In this document: piece by piece, positions 11,395-21,980 of the stretch
Layout: the number at the start of each line of letters is the position of its first letter
Position numbering within the stretch: the stretch's first letter is position 1
NCBI GenBank assembly: GCA_035578905.1
Contig: JAQJVL010000084.1
Coordinates: 2,449,015 to 2,513,014 of the forward strand
Direction of reading: 5' to 3'
DNA from: Stictocephala bisonia
Taxonomy: Eukaryota > Arthropoda > Insecta > Hemiptera > Membracidae
Length of the DNA stretch: 64,000 bases
Position numbers and translations under genes: made by a program
The notes under the pieces: model-generated
What the model was told of the DNA's origin: nothing
What the model saw: only the letters and a program-made list of their open reading frames with translations
The model's database searches: none

Positions 11395-11770
11395 TAATGA
11401 CAACATTTACAGCAAATCAGGTATTTACAAAATTAATTGTACAGACTGTGATAACTTCTACATTGGACAAACTGGAAGACCATTCAAAACACGCTTTCAA
11501 GAACATATACAGGCTCTCAGAAGCTATAACACAACTACAATGAAATCCACATTCGCAGAACACTTGCTCTCAACAGACCACACGTACACAAAAATGGAAG
11601 AAAACATGGAAATATTAAATTTTATGAAAAAGGGCAATATAATGACTGCAACAGAAGAATTACATATATATTTGGCACAACAAGATAATCCACTGAACAT
11701 GTTGAACACACAAATCAATTATACAAACCCTATTTTTGATAAGATTCGAAACATTAAAAATTATAACTAA
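11390..11770 (+). pseudogene. PLE GIY-YIG endonuclease domain (copy B)
   Basis: The frame is +1 relative to the RT and reads 'SGIYKINCTDCDNFYIGQTG' followed by 'RFQEH', then 'FAEHLLSTDH' and the C-terminal '…IFDKIRNIKNYN'. These are the GIY, YIG, Arg and Glu-bearing segments of the nuclease of canonical PLEs, which nicks target DNA to prime reverse transcription. The RT stop at 11,392 and this frame overlap by a few bases around an A-rich stretch. The identical break in copy A means it predates, or arose together with, the tandem structure. Confidence 0.75.
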
Positions 11771-11867
11771 AAATATCACCAACTTATCCATTTTATCAAT
11801 ATTTACAAAAACCACATGTTTTACAATTTTATTTTAAAAATTATTATATACTCAACTTATTTAATTT

Positions 11868-11905
11868 ACACTAGAATATGACCAGAAAGTCGAAACATGT
11901 TGTGT
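11868..11905 (+). ncRNA. Degenerate hammerhead-like motif in PLE pseudo-LTR (copy B)
   Basis: Same 38-base stretch as in copy A with one substitution (tagaata for tagaaaa). It has the acac/gtgt outer complement, a gac/gtc hairpin and GAAAC, but lacks an intact CUGAnGA box. Confidence 0.4.
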
Positions 11906-11962
11906 AATGAGTTTTTAATAAAAATAAATATAAGGGTACTCAGTTTAATTTTATTACATCCT

Positions 11963-11965
<3 letters not shown>

Positions 11966-12034
<69 letters not shown>
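11966..12034. repeat. (TA)n microsatellite
   Basis: About 69 bases of alternating TA between the PLE 3' end and the Helitron body. The Helitron also keeps a TA run at 5,085-5,111 on the other side of the PLE, so the PLE landed within this microsatellite. Confidence 0.95.
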
Positions 12035-12399
12035 AATATGTTTGAAGTTTATGCGCTGCCAAACCATCCAACCGATCGCCATGAAACTTTAGGATGTTGT
12101 CCTGTATACTCCAGAGATGGTTTCTGTGACTTATGATGCAGATCCGTCCACAGGGTCCCGCCCCACGGGCTCCTAAAGATCCCATGTTATTCAAATGGAG
12201 AATCTAAATTATTTACAAAAAACATATGACTGTGTGGTTTAATGTAGTTTCACATGCCATAAGAAGACCAAAAATATTGTTTTCCCACTTGCGCTCATTT
12301 AATAAATAATGGTTTTTTTTCTATAATACTTTTTATTGCTTTATTTTGGTATGTCAATGAAAAATGAAAGGCAAGACAACGTGCGCCGGGTTCAGCTAG

Positions 12400-15300
12400 T
12401 ATTGTATATTTGTTAAGGGGTAACAGCTGGTCCGTCAGTTATTGCTCCATCACACCAGAGATGACTCACATATCATGATTATTTATAACTAGAGATGTGA
12501 CCTCCCGTCATATTGTATATTGTTGAAAGGGTAACAGCTGATTCGTCAGTTATTGATCCACCACTCCAGAGATGACTCACATTTCACGGTTTTTTAGACC
12601 GAGTTGATGTGACCGCCTGTCATATTGCTCCACCATTGCAGAGATGACTCACATATCACGTGTATTACAAACCTAGGAGATGTGACCACCCGTCATATTG
12701 TATATTGGTTAAAGGGTAACAGCTGGTCCGTCTGTTATTGCTCCACCACTCCAGAGATGACTCACAAATCACAGGTATTACGGACCTAGGAGATATGACC
12801 ACCCGTCATATTGTATATTGGTAAAGGGTAACAGCTGGTCCGTCTGTTATTGTTCCACCACACCAGAGATGACTCACAAATCACGGGTATTACGGGCCTA
12901 GGAGATGTGACCACCCGTTATATTCTATATTAGTTAAGGGGTAACAGCTGGTCTGTCAGTTATTCCTTCACCACTCCAGAGATGACTCACACAAATCACG
13001 GGTATTACGGACCTAGGAGATGTGACCACCCGTCATATTGTATATTAGTAAAGAGTAACAGCTGGTCCGTCAGTTATTGCTCTACCATTCCAGAGATGAC
13101 TCACATATCACGGGTATTACGGACCTAGGAGATGTGACCATCCGTCATATTCTATATTGGTTAAGGGGTAACAGCTGGTCTGTCAGTTATTGCTTCACCA
13201 CTCCAGAGATGACTCACATATCACTGGTATTACGGACCTAGGAGATGTGACCAACCATCATATTCTATATTGATTAAGAGGTAACAGCTGGTCTGTCAGT
13301 TATTGCTTCACCACTCCAGAGATGACTCACATATCACGGGTATTACGGACTTAGGAGATGTGACCACCCGTCATATTCTATATTGGTTAAGGGGTACTAG
13401 CTGGTCTGTCAGTTATTGCTCCACCACTCCAGAGATGACTCACACTTCACGGTTATTTAGACCTAGGTGATGTGACCGCCTGTCATATTGCTCCACCATT
13501 ACAGAGATGACTCACATATCACTTGTATTACGTACCTAGGAGATGTGACCACCCGTCATATACTATATTGGTTAGGGGTAACAGCTGGTCTGTCTGTTAT
13601 TTCTTCACCACACCAGAGGTGACTCACATATCACGGTTATTTAGACCTAATAGATGTGACCGCCCGTCATATTGTATATTGGTTAAAGAGTAACAGCTGG
13701 TCCGTCAGTTATTGCTCTACCTTTCCAGAGATTACTCTCATATCACGGTTATTTAGACCTAATAGATGTGACCGCCCGTCATATTGTATATTGGTTAAAG
13801 AGTAACAGCTGGTCCGTCAGTTATTGCTCTACCATTCCAGTGATGACTCACATATCACGGGTATTACAGACCTAGGAGATGTGACCACCCGTCATATTCT
13901 ATATTGGTTAATAGGTAACATCTGGTCCGTCAGTTATTGCTTCAACACTCCATAAATGACTCTCATATCACGGTTATTTAGACCTAATAGATGTGACCAC
14001 CCATCATATTGTATATTGGTTAAAGAGTAACAGATGGTCCGTCAGTTATTGCTCTACCATTCCAGTGATGACTCACATATCACGGGTATTACAGACCTAG
14101 GAGATGTGACCACCCGTCATATTCTATATTGGTTAATAGGTAACATCTGGTCCGTCAGTTATTGCTTCAACACTCCATAAATGACTCTCATATTACGGTT
14201 ATTTAGACCTAATAGATGTGACCACCCATCATATTGTATATTGGTTAAAGAGTAACAGATGGTCCGTCAGTTATTGCTCTACTATTCCAGAGATGACTCA
14301 CATATCACGGTTATTACGGACCTAGGAGATGTGACCACCTGTCATATTCTATATCGGTTAAGGATTAACAGCTAGTCTGTCTGTTATTGCTCCACCACTC
14401 CAGAATTGACTCACATATCACGGGTATTACGGACCTAGGAGATGTGACCACCCGTCATATACTATATTGGTTAAGGGGTAACAGCTGGTCCGTCAGTTAT
14501 TTCTTCACCACGCCAGAGGTGACTCACATATCATGGTTATTTAGACCAAATTGATGTGACCGCCCGTCATATTGTATATTGGTTAAAGAGTAACAGCTGG
14601 TCCGTCAGTTATTGCTTCACCATTCCAGAGCTGACTCACATATCACGGGTATTACAGAACTAGGAGATATGACCACCCGTCATATACTATATTGGTTAAG
14701 GGGTAACAGCTGGTCCGTCAGTTATTTCTTCACCACACCAGAGGTGACTTACATATCATATTTATTTAGACCTAATAGATGTGACTGCCCGTCATATTGT
14801 ATATTGGTTAGAGAGTAACAGCTGGTCCGTCAGTTATTGCTCTACCATTCCAGAGATGACTCACATATCACGGGTATTACGGACCTAGGAGATGTGACCA
14901 CACGTCCTATTCTATATTGGTTAATAGGTAACAGCTGGTCCGTCAGTTATTGCTTCACTACTCCATAAATGACTCTCATATCACAGTTATTTAGACCTAA
15001 TAGATGTGACCACCCGTCATATTCTATATTGGTTAAGAGGTAGCAGCTAGTCTGTCTTTTATTGCTCCACCACTCCAGAGATGACTCACATATCACGGTT
15101 ATTACGGACCTAGGAGATGTGACCACCCGTCATATTCTATATTGGTTAAGGGGTAGCAGCTGGTCTGTCAGTAATTGCTTCACCACTCCAGATGTGACTC
15201 ACATATCACGGTTATTTAAAACTAGAGATGTGACCTCCCGTCATATTGTATATTGTTGAAATGGTAACAGCTGGTTCGTCAGTTATTGCTCCACCACTCC

Positions 15301-15449
15301 AGAGATGACTCACATTTCACGGTTATTTAGACCTAGGTAATGTGACCACCTGTCTTATTGCTCCACCATTACTGAGATGACTCACATATCACGTGTATTA
15401 CGTACCTAGGAGATGTGACCACTGACCACCCGTCATATTGTATATTAGT
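12400..15449 (+). repeat. 113-bp satellite array, main block
   Basis: About 27 monomers spaced 111-114 bp, judged by 'taacagctgg' at 12,421, 12,532, 12,717, 12,829, 12,942 and 13,056. Two shortened monomers lack part of the unit (near 12,625 and 13,490). Each monomer typically has CAGCTG, TGACTCA, CCTAGG and 'gtcatattgtatattggtt'. Several 60-70-codon frames occur only because the repeat recurs; none is a gene. Confidence 0.95.
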
Positions 15450-15787
15450 TAAGGGGTAGCACCCAGGGCGAGCCTCAGCTACTGGGCGGGTCGCAGGTGG
15501 CGGATAGCGAATGTTCCACCTCGTCATTGATGAGGTGGACAACTGCGAATAAGGGGAAACCCTAATAAGCAGTCCCGGACCGAGGTTCGCAGGGGCAGCT
15601 GAGGTGTGCAGCTGACGGGCTTAGTGACCCCGCGGTACCCTGAACTCATTACCACACACACTTATAGTTACATACCTAAGGACCGCACTGAGTCCTTAGA
15701 TAATGAACCGAGCATGGGAGCAGAGGGCAGCCTCACTGGCCAGCCCTTGTTTTCCATTGCTCGGGCCAAATCAATGTCGGGGGGGAC

Positions 15788-16009
15788 ATGTCTCTCTCCG
15801 ATTCTGAATCCAACTTGGCTGAGGACCGCTCAGAGCCCTCAGACAAGGACCTTGGCACGGGGAACGAAGGTAGCCAAGTAGGCCAGTCTGAAGTCCCCGC
15901 TGCTCGGGTCATGGGTTCGGTGGAGGGGGGCATGTCGCTCTCTGACCCCGAAAACATCCTTCTCGGAGCCCAGGCTCTGATCAGCTCGATCGGACGGCTG
16001 AGGCTCTGA
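15788..16009 (+). pseudogene. LINE ORF1 (gag-like) N-terminal fragment
   Basis: The 73-codon frame from ATG begins 'MSLSDSESNLAEDRSEPSDK', acidic and serine-rich, like the disordered N-termini of ORF1 proteins in R1/I-type LINEs. The start motif 'MSLSD' recurs at about residue 50, suggesting an internal duplication. It stops at TGA before any zinc-knuckle region. A second open frame (15,606-15,881) overlaps it in another phase; I consider this one more likely because of the GC-rich codon use and composition. Confidence 0.45.
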
Positions 16010-16115
16010 ATAGGATGAAGATAGCCAGGAGAAGCACTACTGGCAATCAGAGAAAAAGGCCTATAGGCCTCAACTGACTGATCACTGGAGGGGGTCCTGT
16101 ACAGGTCACTCCTCA

Positions 16116-16790
16116 GTGGTCAGTCTAGTAAACGATGAGGTACTCTCAATGAGGTTTGACTTCATTGGGACTAAGTATCTTTTCACCAGACCCCATACTG
16201 TGGATTTTGGGTCGAGGGAGTACTGGGACGCTGTTAGTAGCCCGGTTTCTTCTCATGACCCAATTGTATGGTTCACAGACGGGTCAAGAATAGGCAACAG
16301 AGCTGGATTTGGTGTCTATACTGGTGACCCTAGGACCAACGCGTGCGTGAGCCTGGGAGCGTATGGCACCGTGTTCCAAGCTGAAGTCGCCATACGTTCA
16401 GCGCAAATTATGATAGAGGTTTGCGGGAAACTTATCCATATCCTCTCAGATAGTCAGGCGGCCTTAGGGGCCCTTGACTCCTGGAAGGTTTCGTCTGGTC
16501 TAGTCTGGGAATGTGTGGAGTCCCTCAGCATCCTGGGTTCAAGAAATCAGGTCCTGCTGGAATGTATCCCAGGACATAGGGGAATAGAAGGCAGCGTGCA
16601 GGCCGATGCCTTGGCTAGGGAAGGTGCTATTAAGCCCTTCATTGGTCCTGAGCCGGCCTGCGGCGTTTCGGCTGCAGCTGTCAAAATAGCAACCAAAACT
16701 GGGTCAGCGCCAGACATCTGGAAAGATGGCGGCCGTTCCCAGGGCAAAGACTCGGCAAGCTTCTTGTCAGAAATCCTTCCCAGAAGTTAA
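16116..16790 (+). pseudogene. LINE ORF2 RNase H domain fragment
   Basis: Residues ~50-170 form a recognisable RNase HI domain: 'WFTDGSRIGNRAGFGVY' with the first catalytic Asp, 'VFQAEVAIRSA' with the Glu, 'ILSDSQAALGAL' with the second Asp, and 'VLLECIPGHRGIEGSVQADA' with the late His and Asp. This arrangement belongs to I/R1/LOA-group LINE ORF2. The RT that should precede it is deleted. The frame stops at TAA (16,788-16,790), and the normal continuation resumes in another frame at about 16,808. Confidence 0.8.
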
Positions 16791-16807
16791 CAAAGTAACT
16801 TCTTGGG

Positions 16808-17086
16808 TTGAGTAAATTTCACGTGAAGTTGGTGGTGGGACTCATCACCGGTTACGGTAAATTCCGGAGGCATCTAAGAACAGCGGGACTCCTTACGGAG
16901 GATCCCATCTGTCGCCTCTGTGGGTTGGACGAAGAGTCGGCAGAACACACTGTCCGGGAGCGTGAGGCTCTTGGTGCCAGCAGAAGAGTACCTTTTGAAG
17001 GCTCACCTCTGGGACAGTCGGAAATTACTAATCTAGTGAAGAAGCTCCTTGGCCTGGTCAAGGATTGCCAGCTTTACGACAATTAG
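16808..17086 (+). pseudogene. LINE ORF2 C-terminal zinc-finger region
   Basis: This frame continues the ORF2 C-terminus: 'LVVGLITGYGKFRRHL', then 'CRLCGLDEESAEHTV', the usual C-x2-C-x(n)-H part of the terminal CCHC motif. The last Cys expected a few residues later is Arg (REREAL), explainable by one T-to-C change. Together with the frameshift from the preceding RNase H fragment this shows a dead copy. Confidence 0.7.
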
Positions 17087-17182
17087 GCACCGGGATTGGC
17101 ACAAAAAGCCTCAGGCTTCGTTGCAAGGGTTGGCTGGACCAACTGCATATCCCCTTTTACTCTAACTCTCTAAGGGGTAGCA

Positions 17183-17950
17183 GCTAGTCTGTCAGTTATT
17201 GCTCAACCACTCCAGAGATGACTCACATATTACGTGTATTTCAGACCTAGAAGATCTGACCACCCGTCATATTCTATATTGGTTAAGGGGTAACAGCTGG
17301 TCCGTCAGTTATTGCTCTACCTTTCCAGAGATTACTCTCATATCACGGTTATTTAGACCTAATAGATGTGACCGCCCGTCATATTGTATATTGGTTAAAG
17401 AGTAACAGCTGGTCCGTCAGTTATTGCTCTACCATTCCAGAGATGACTCACATATCACGGTTATTACGGACCTAGGAGATGTGTCCTCCGGTCATATTGT
17501 ATATTGGTTAAGGGGTAACAGCTGGTCCGTCTGTTATTGCTCCACCACTCCAGAGATGACTCACATATCACGGGTATTACGGACCTAGGAGATGTGACCG
17601 CCCGTCATATTCTATATTGGTTAAGGGGTAACAGCTGGTCCGTCAGTTATTGCTTCTACACTCCCGAGGTGACTCACATATTACGGGTATTACGTACCTA
17701 GGAGATGTGACCTCCCGTCATATTGTATAAGGGGTAACAGCTGGTCTGTCTGTTATTGCTCCACCACTCCAGAGATAACTCACATATCACGGTTATTACG
17801 GACCTGGGACATGTGACCGCCCGTCATATTCTATATTGGTTAAGGGGTAACAGCTGGTCTGTCAGTTTTTGCTCTACCATTCAAGAGATGACTCACATAT
17901 CACGATTGTTTATAACTAGAGATGTGACCTCCCGTCATATTGTATATTAT
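17183..17950 (+). repeat. 113-bp satellite array, block between LINE and MITE
   Basis: About seven monomers of the same satellite, continuing from the LINE target duplication. The block ends where the MITE target site begins. Confidence 0.95.
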
Positions 17951-18169
17951 CATTGATTTTACACACAAATAGATTTACCATTCAATTTTAAATTTTGAGT
18001 CTGAAAATATCAGCTGTTTTTGTGGTCTATTGTGGGGCGCTAGTGTAGTCCCATGTAAATATAATGCAGTTTAAACCAGCTGTGATAGTTGGCCGCACTA
18101 ACTAACAAAATTACAGGCACAAATATTCCTATTAGATGGTTTATCTATTGTAGGTTTATATAATCCATG
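17951..18169 (+). mobile_element. hAT-like MITE, copy 1
   Basis: The 219-bp element has imperfect ~30-bp terminal inverted repeats (cattgattttacacacaaat against catggattatataaacctac). Flanks 'atattatc' and 'atattagt' are a slightly diverged 8-bp target duplication, and deleting element plus one copy rebuilds a satellite monomer. It has no coding capacity. A second copy in inverse orientation lies at 34,514-34,731 with a perfect 8-bp duplication. Confidence 0.75.
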
Positions 18170-19734
18170 ATATTAGTTAAAGGGTAACAGCTGGTCCATC
18201 TGTTATTGCTTCATCACACCAGAGGTGACTCACATATCACGGGTATTACGGACCTAGGAGATGTGACCAACCGTTATATTGTATATTGGTTAAGAGGTAA
18301 CAGCTGGTCCGTCTGTTATTGCTCTACCACTCCAGAGATGAATCACATATCACGTGTATTATGGACCTAGGAGATGTGACCTCCCGTAATATTGTATATT
18401 AGTTAAGAGGTAACAGCTGGTCCGTCTGTTATTGCTCTACCACTCCAGAGATGAATCACATATCACGTGTATTACGGACCTAGGAGATTGATTGCCCGTC
18501 ATATTGTATATTGGATAAGGGGTAACCTCTGGTCCGTCAGTTATTTCTCCACTACTCCAGAGATGACTCACATATCACGGGTATTACGGACCTAGGTGAT
18601 GTGACCGCCCGTCATATTGTATATTGGTTAAGGGCTAACAGCTGGTCTGTCAGTTATTGCTCCACTACTCCAGAGGTGACTCACATATCACGGATATTAC
18701 GGACCTAGGTGATGTGACCGCCCGTCATATTGTATATTCGTTAAGGGGTAACAGCTTGTCCGACAGTTATTGCTCTACCATTCCAGAGATGACTCACGTA
18801 TCACGGTTATTAAGGACCTAGGAGATGTGACCGCCCGTCATATTCTATATTCGTTAAGGGGTAACAGCTTGTCCGACAGTTATTGCTCTACCATTCCAGA
18901 GATGACTCACGTATCACGGGTATTATGGACCTAGGAGATGTGACCTCCCGTAATATTGTATATTGGTTAAGAGGTAACAGCTGGTCTGTCTGTTATTGCC
19001 CTACCACTCCAGAGATGAATCACATATCACGTGTATTACGGACCTAGGAGATGTGATCGCCCGTCATATTGTATATTGGTTAAGGGGTAACAGCTGGTCC
19101 GTCAGTTATTGCTCCACTACTCCAGATGTGACTCACATATCACGGGTATTATGGACCTAGGAAATGTGACCACCTGTCATATTGTATATTGGTTAAGGGG
19201 TAACAGCTTGTCCATCAGTTATTGCTCCATCACTCCAGAGGTGACTCACATATCACGGGTATTATGGACCTAGGATATATGACTGCCCGTCATATTCTAT
19301 ATTGGTTAAGGGGTAACAGCTTGTCCGTCAGTTATTACTCCATCACACCAGAGGTGACTCACATATCACGGGTATTATGAACCTAGGTGATGTGACTGTC
19401 CGTCATATTGTATATTGGTTAAGGGGTAACAGCTGGTCCGTCAGTTATTGCTTCACCACTCCAGAGATGACTCACATATCACGGGTATTACGGACCTAGG
19501 AGATGTGTCCACCCGTCATATTGTATATTGGTTAGGGGGTAACAGCTCGTCCGTCTATTATTTCTTCACTTGTCCTGAGATGACTTACATCTCACTGGTA
19601 TTACGGACCTAGGAGATGTGTCCACCCGTCATATTGTATATTGGTTAGGGGGTAACAGCTCGTCCGTCTATTATTTCTTCACTTGTCCTGAGATGACTTA
19701 CATCTCACTGGTATTACGGACCTAGGAGATGTGA
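18170..19734 (+). repeat. 113-bp satellite array, plus-oriented block
   Basis: About 14 monomers. The two at about 19,492-19,605 and 19,606-19,718 appear identical, including private variants (cagctcgtcc, cacttgtcctgag), evidence of a recent unit duplication. Confidence 0.9.
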
Positions 19735-20310
19735 GTCATCTCTGGAGTGTTGGAGCAATAACTGACGGACAAGCTGTTACCCCTTAACCAATATAGAATA
19801 TGACGGGTGGTCACATCTCCTAGGTCCATAATACCCGTGATATGTGAGTCACCCCTGGAGTGATGGAGCAATAACTGACGGACAAGCTGTTACCTCTTAA
19901 CCAATATACAATATGACGGGTGGTCACATTTTCTAGGTCCATAATACCTGTGATATGTGAGTCACCTCTGGTGTGATGGAGCAATAACTGACGGACAAGC
20001 TGTTACCCCTTAAGCAATATAGAATATGACGGGTGGTCACATCTCCTAGGTCCATAATACCCGTGATATGTGAGTCACCCCTGGAGTGATGGAGCAATAA
20101 CTGACGGACAAGCTGTTACCCCTTAACCAATATACAATATGACGGGTGGTCACATTTCCTAGGTCCATAATACCCGTGATATGTGAGTCACCTCTGGAGT
20201 GGTGGAGCAATAACTGACGGACCAGCGGTTACCCCTTAACCAATGGGTATTATGGTTAACTCTTATCTCATGGGTATTATGGGCCTAGGAGATGTGATCG
20301 CCCTTCAAAT
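19735..20310 (-). repeat. 113-bp satellite array, inverted block
   Basis: After 'ggagatgtgagtcat' the monomers read on the opposite strand ('ctgacggacaagctgttac…', 'gacgggtggtcacatctcct'), about 4.5 units to ~20,245. A scrambled end piece follows (repeated 'gggtattatg') with part of a plus-oriented unit near 20,275-20,310. The junction forms a head-to-head satellite palindrome. Confidence 0.85.
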
Positions 20311-21662
20311 TTACTATTTTTTACTGAAATAATTAGAATTAATATGTACGATAGCGAGATCTGTTTATAGAACTGTTTTATAAATAAGTGTTCCTTGTAT
20401 TAGTTTATTTTTATTGTCATTACAATCATGAATATTGTCAATATGTTATAAAATGAAATTTTAAAACAATATTTACTTGAGATATCTCTGTTTTAAATAA
20501 TGAATTATAAATTATTGGCAGAGTAAACCAAAAAAACAAAAATGACTTCGTATTTTATATTTAAATTTTACAGAGCCAGATGGAAATTGTTTATTTCCTG
20601 GTGGTAATCCATACGTCTTTATAAGTTTAGGTATTGTAACTGTCTTCATGATTTTTAAGGTTTAAAAAATAGATACATTTGCATTTTACTTAAATGAAAT
20701 TGCATAATAAAGTTACGAAATATCTGTAAAATTCCTGTAACAAGTAAAATATTTGACCGTTTTGTTCTTCTTGAGGTTTTGAATGTATTAGAGTTTAAAT
20801 TGTAATAACGATAATAAATCTTAGATACAGCTTTATCTATATATTATTGTTCAAGTTATTATTGCTTGGCATAGTACAATTTTCAAAATAATTCTCATAA
20901 TACCTTATGATTTTTAACAAATTGGACAATCATACATAGTTGTATCAAGCAATTTATGTAAAATAACATAATGATAATATAATATTGAACCAAATGTTTC
21001 TACATTTATTTTGACTTTATAATGTTTATCTCATTGTTGTTATTCGATAAACTAACCAAAATATGATAAAAAAAAACAGTTTCATTTAATAGGTTTAAAA
21101 TATTTTACATGATTATATTAGTATGTATAAAGTTCAACATGTTAATTTACCAAATAATTGCGGATTACAACTGTCCGGCCAGCTGACATGAGTAATTAGG
21201 CGTACACAATGTAACACGATCAGCTATTTCTCCTAGACTAACTGAATAGTAAACAGTTTTTATTCGTTACTGGTCAAATAAGAATCGTTAATTTGTATTT
21301 ACCAGCTATAAATAAAAACCCTGGAAAATTAACAGCCAAATGATCTGAATAAATTATGTTAATGAAATGTTAAGACTATAGTAACGTATGGGGCCTAAAT
21401 GTATAGGGATGTATTATTTACTGTAAGAATACTAACATAATAGATGCAAACAAACGACATTGCGTCTAAGGTGAATGGACTTGAGTGAACAAAGAGAACG
21501 TCCCAACGAAGGTTGCTTGAACTTAAGCCGATTAACTGAATTGCCATTTGTAACCACTACTTTATGAGCTTTACAAACTTCAGTCAACTTGTGAAATGTT
21601 AATTAATGGCAACTTGGGAGTTTCTTTGGTCATAGGAGATAATTAATTGTTTTATTTTATAT
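20311..21662. other. AT-rich non-coding stretch
   Basis: No gene or notable repeat seen. It ends in a short TA run that provided the BEL target site. Confidence 0.5.
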
Positions 21663-21667
21663 ATATA

Positions 21668-21976
21668 TGAAATGGACTATAATTTTCATGTATTAAAACA
21701 GCTGTTTGGTAAATTATTTACTAAAATTTAATATTTGCTCTATGCCTTTTATGTTATGTTATTATTTAATTTGTTGATTTAAAAAGAATATTATCGACAG
21801 ATGTTAAATATTAGACAGTTTTATTGTTGAAGGAAAAGAATTGTATATTTTATTTTGTGTTCCAGAGTAAAAGTTTATCAGTACCTAAAACGTTTAGTTT
21901 TATTATTATTTCCACTGAATAATCAATCTCTAGTAAAAATTCTATTATGAGTAGAAAAGTGTAATTGTACTTTACA
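21668..21976 (+). repeat. BEL 5' LTR (309 bp)
   Basis: It starts tgaaatggac and ends ctttaca. It is co-linear with 27,422-27,730 without indels and with one mismatch. It should hold promoter and polyadenylation signals; I see no clear-cut TATA assignment in such AT-rich sequence. Confidence 0.95.
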
Positions 21977-21980
21977 ATTT

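Larger units (their letters stand above)
6351..11969 (+). mobile_element. Penelope-like element, longer copy (B), interrupted by a LINE
   Basis: Copy B starts right after the 3' end of copy A, carries the N-terminal PLE reading frame at 6,382, is interrupted by a minus-strand LINE at about 6,636-9,588, and resumes with the RT and GIY-YIG regions to 11,770 and a 3' non-coding tail ending in the TA microsatellite. Reading across the LINE in the correct frame (after correcting a shift near 6,575) gives a continuous PLE-like protein. Not functional now because of the insertion and two frame breaks. Confidence 0.85.
5052..12399 (+). mobile_element. Non-autonomous Helitron, split by a PLE insertion
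   Basis: The 5' end reads TCTATATTTATAAAAGAGG from 5,052 and the 3' end reads ttcagCTAG at 12,396-12,399. The host base before is A and after is T. Joining the flanks (…tca + tattgtat…) restores an unbroken satellite monomer with no target duplication, the signature of Helitron insertion into an AT dinucleotide. The element's own sequence is 5,052 to about 5,117 and about 11,966 to 12,399, roughly 490 bp, with an internal TA microsatellite. It has no Rep/helicase gene. A second copy lies at 48,812-49,439 on the minus strand. Confidence 0.85.
15462..17170 (+). mobile_element. Internally deleted I-group LINE with RNase H
   Basis: The body is bounded by a perfect 12-bp duplication (taaggggtagca, 15,450-15,461 and 17,171-17,182) made from satellite sequence. 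It is much more GC-rich than its surroundings. It begins with a GC-rich 5' leader and the start of ORF1, then jumps to the ORF2 RNase H region, missing the rest of ORF1, the endonuclease and the RT. It ends without a poly-A tail in a pyrimidine-rich 'ccttttactctaactctc'. Both element ends are present, so the loss is internal. Confidence 0.85.

Noticed and set aside
14612..15259. Several similar 60-70-codon open frames in the satellite (also near 4,700, 17,199 and 17,756)
   Set aside because: They follow the 113-bp repeat. The unit length is not a multiple of three, their ends depend on chance indels, and they match no protein family.
16547..17061. Minus-strand frames over the RNase H LINE
   Set aside because: They arise from the GC-rich coding sequence of the plus strand, which has clear RNase H motifs.
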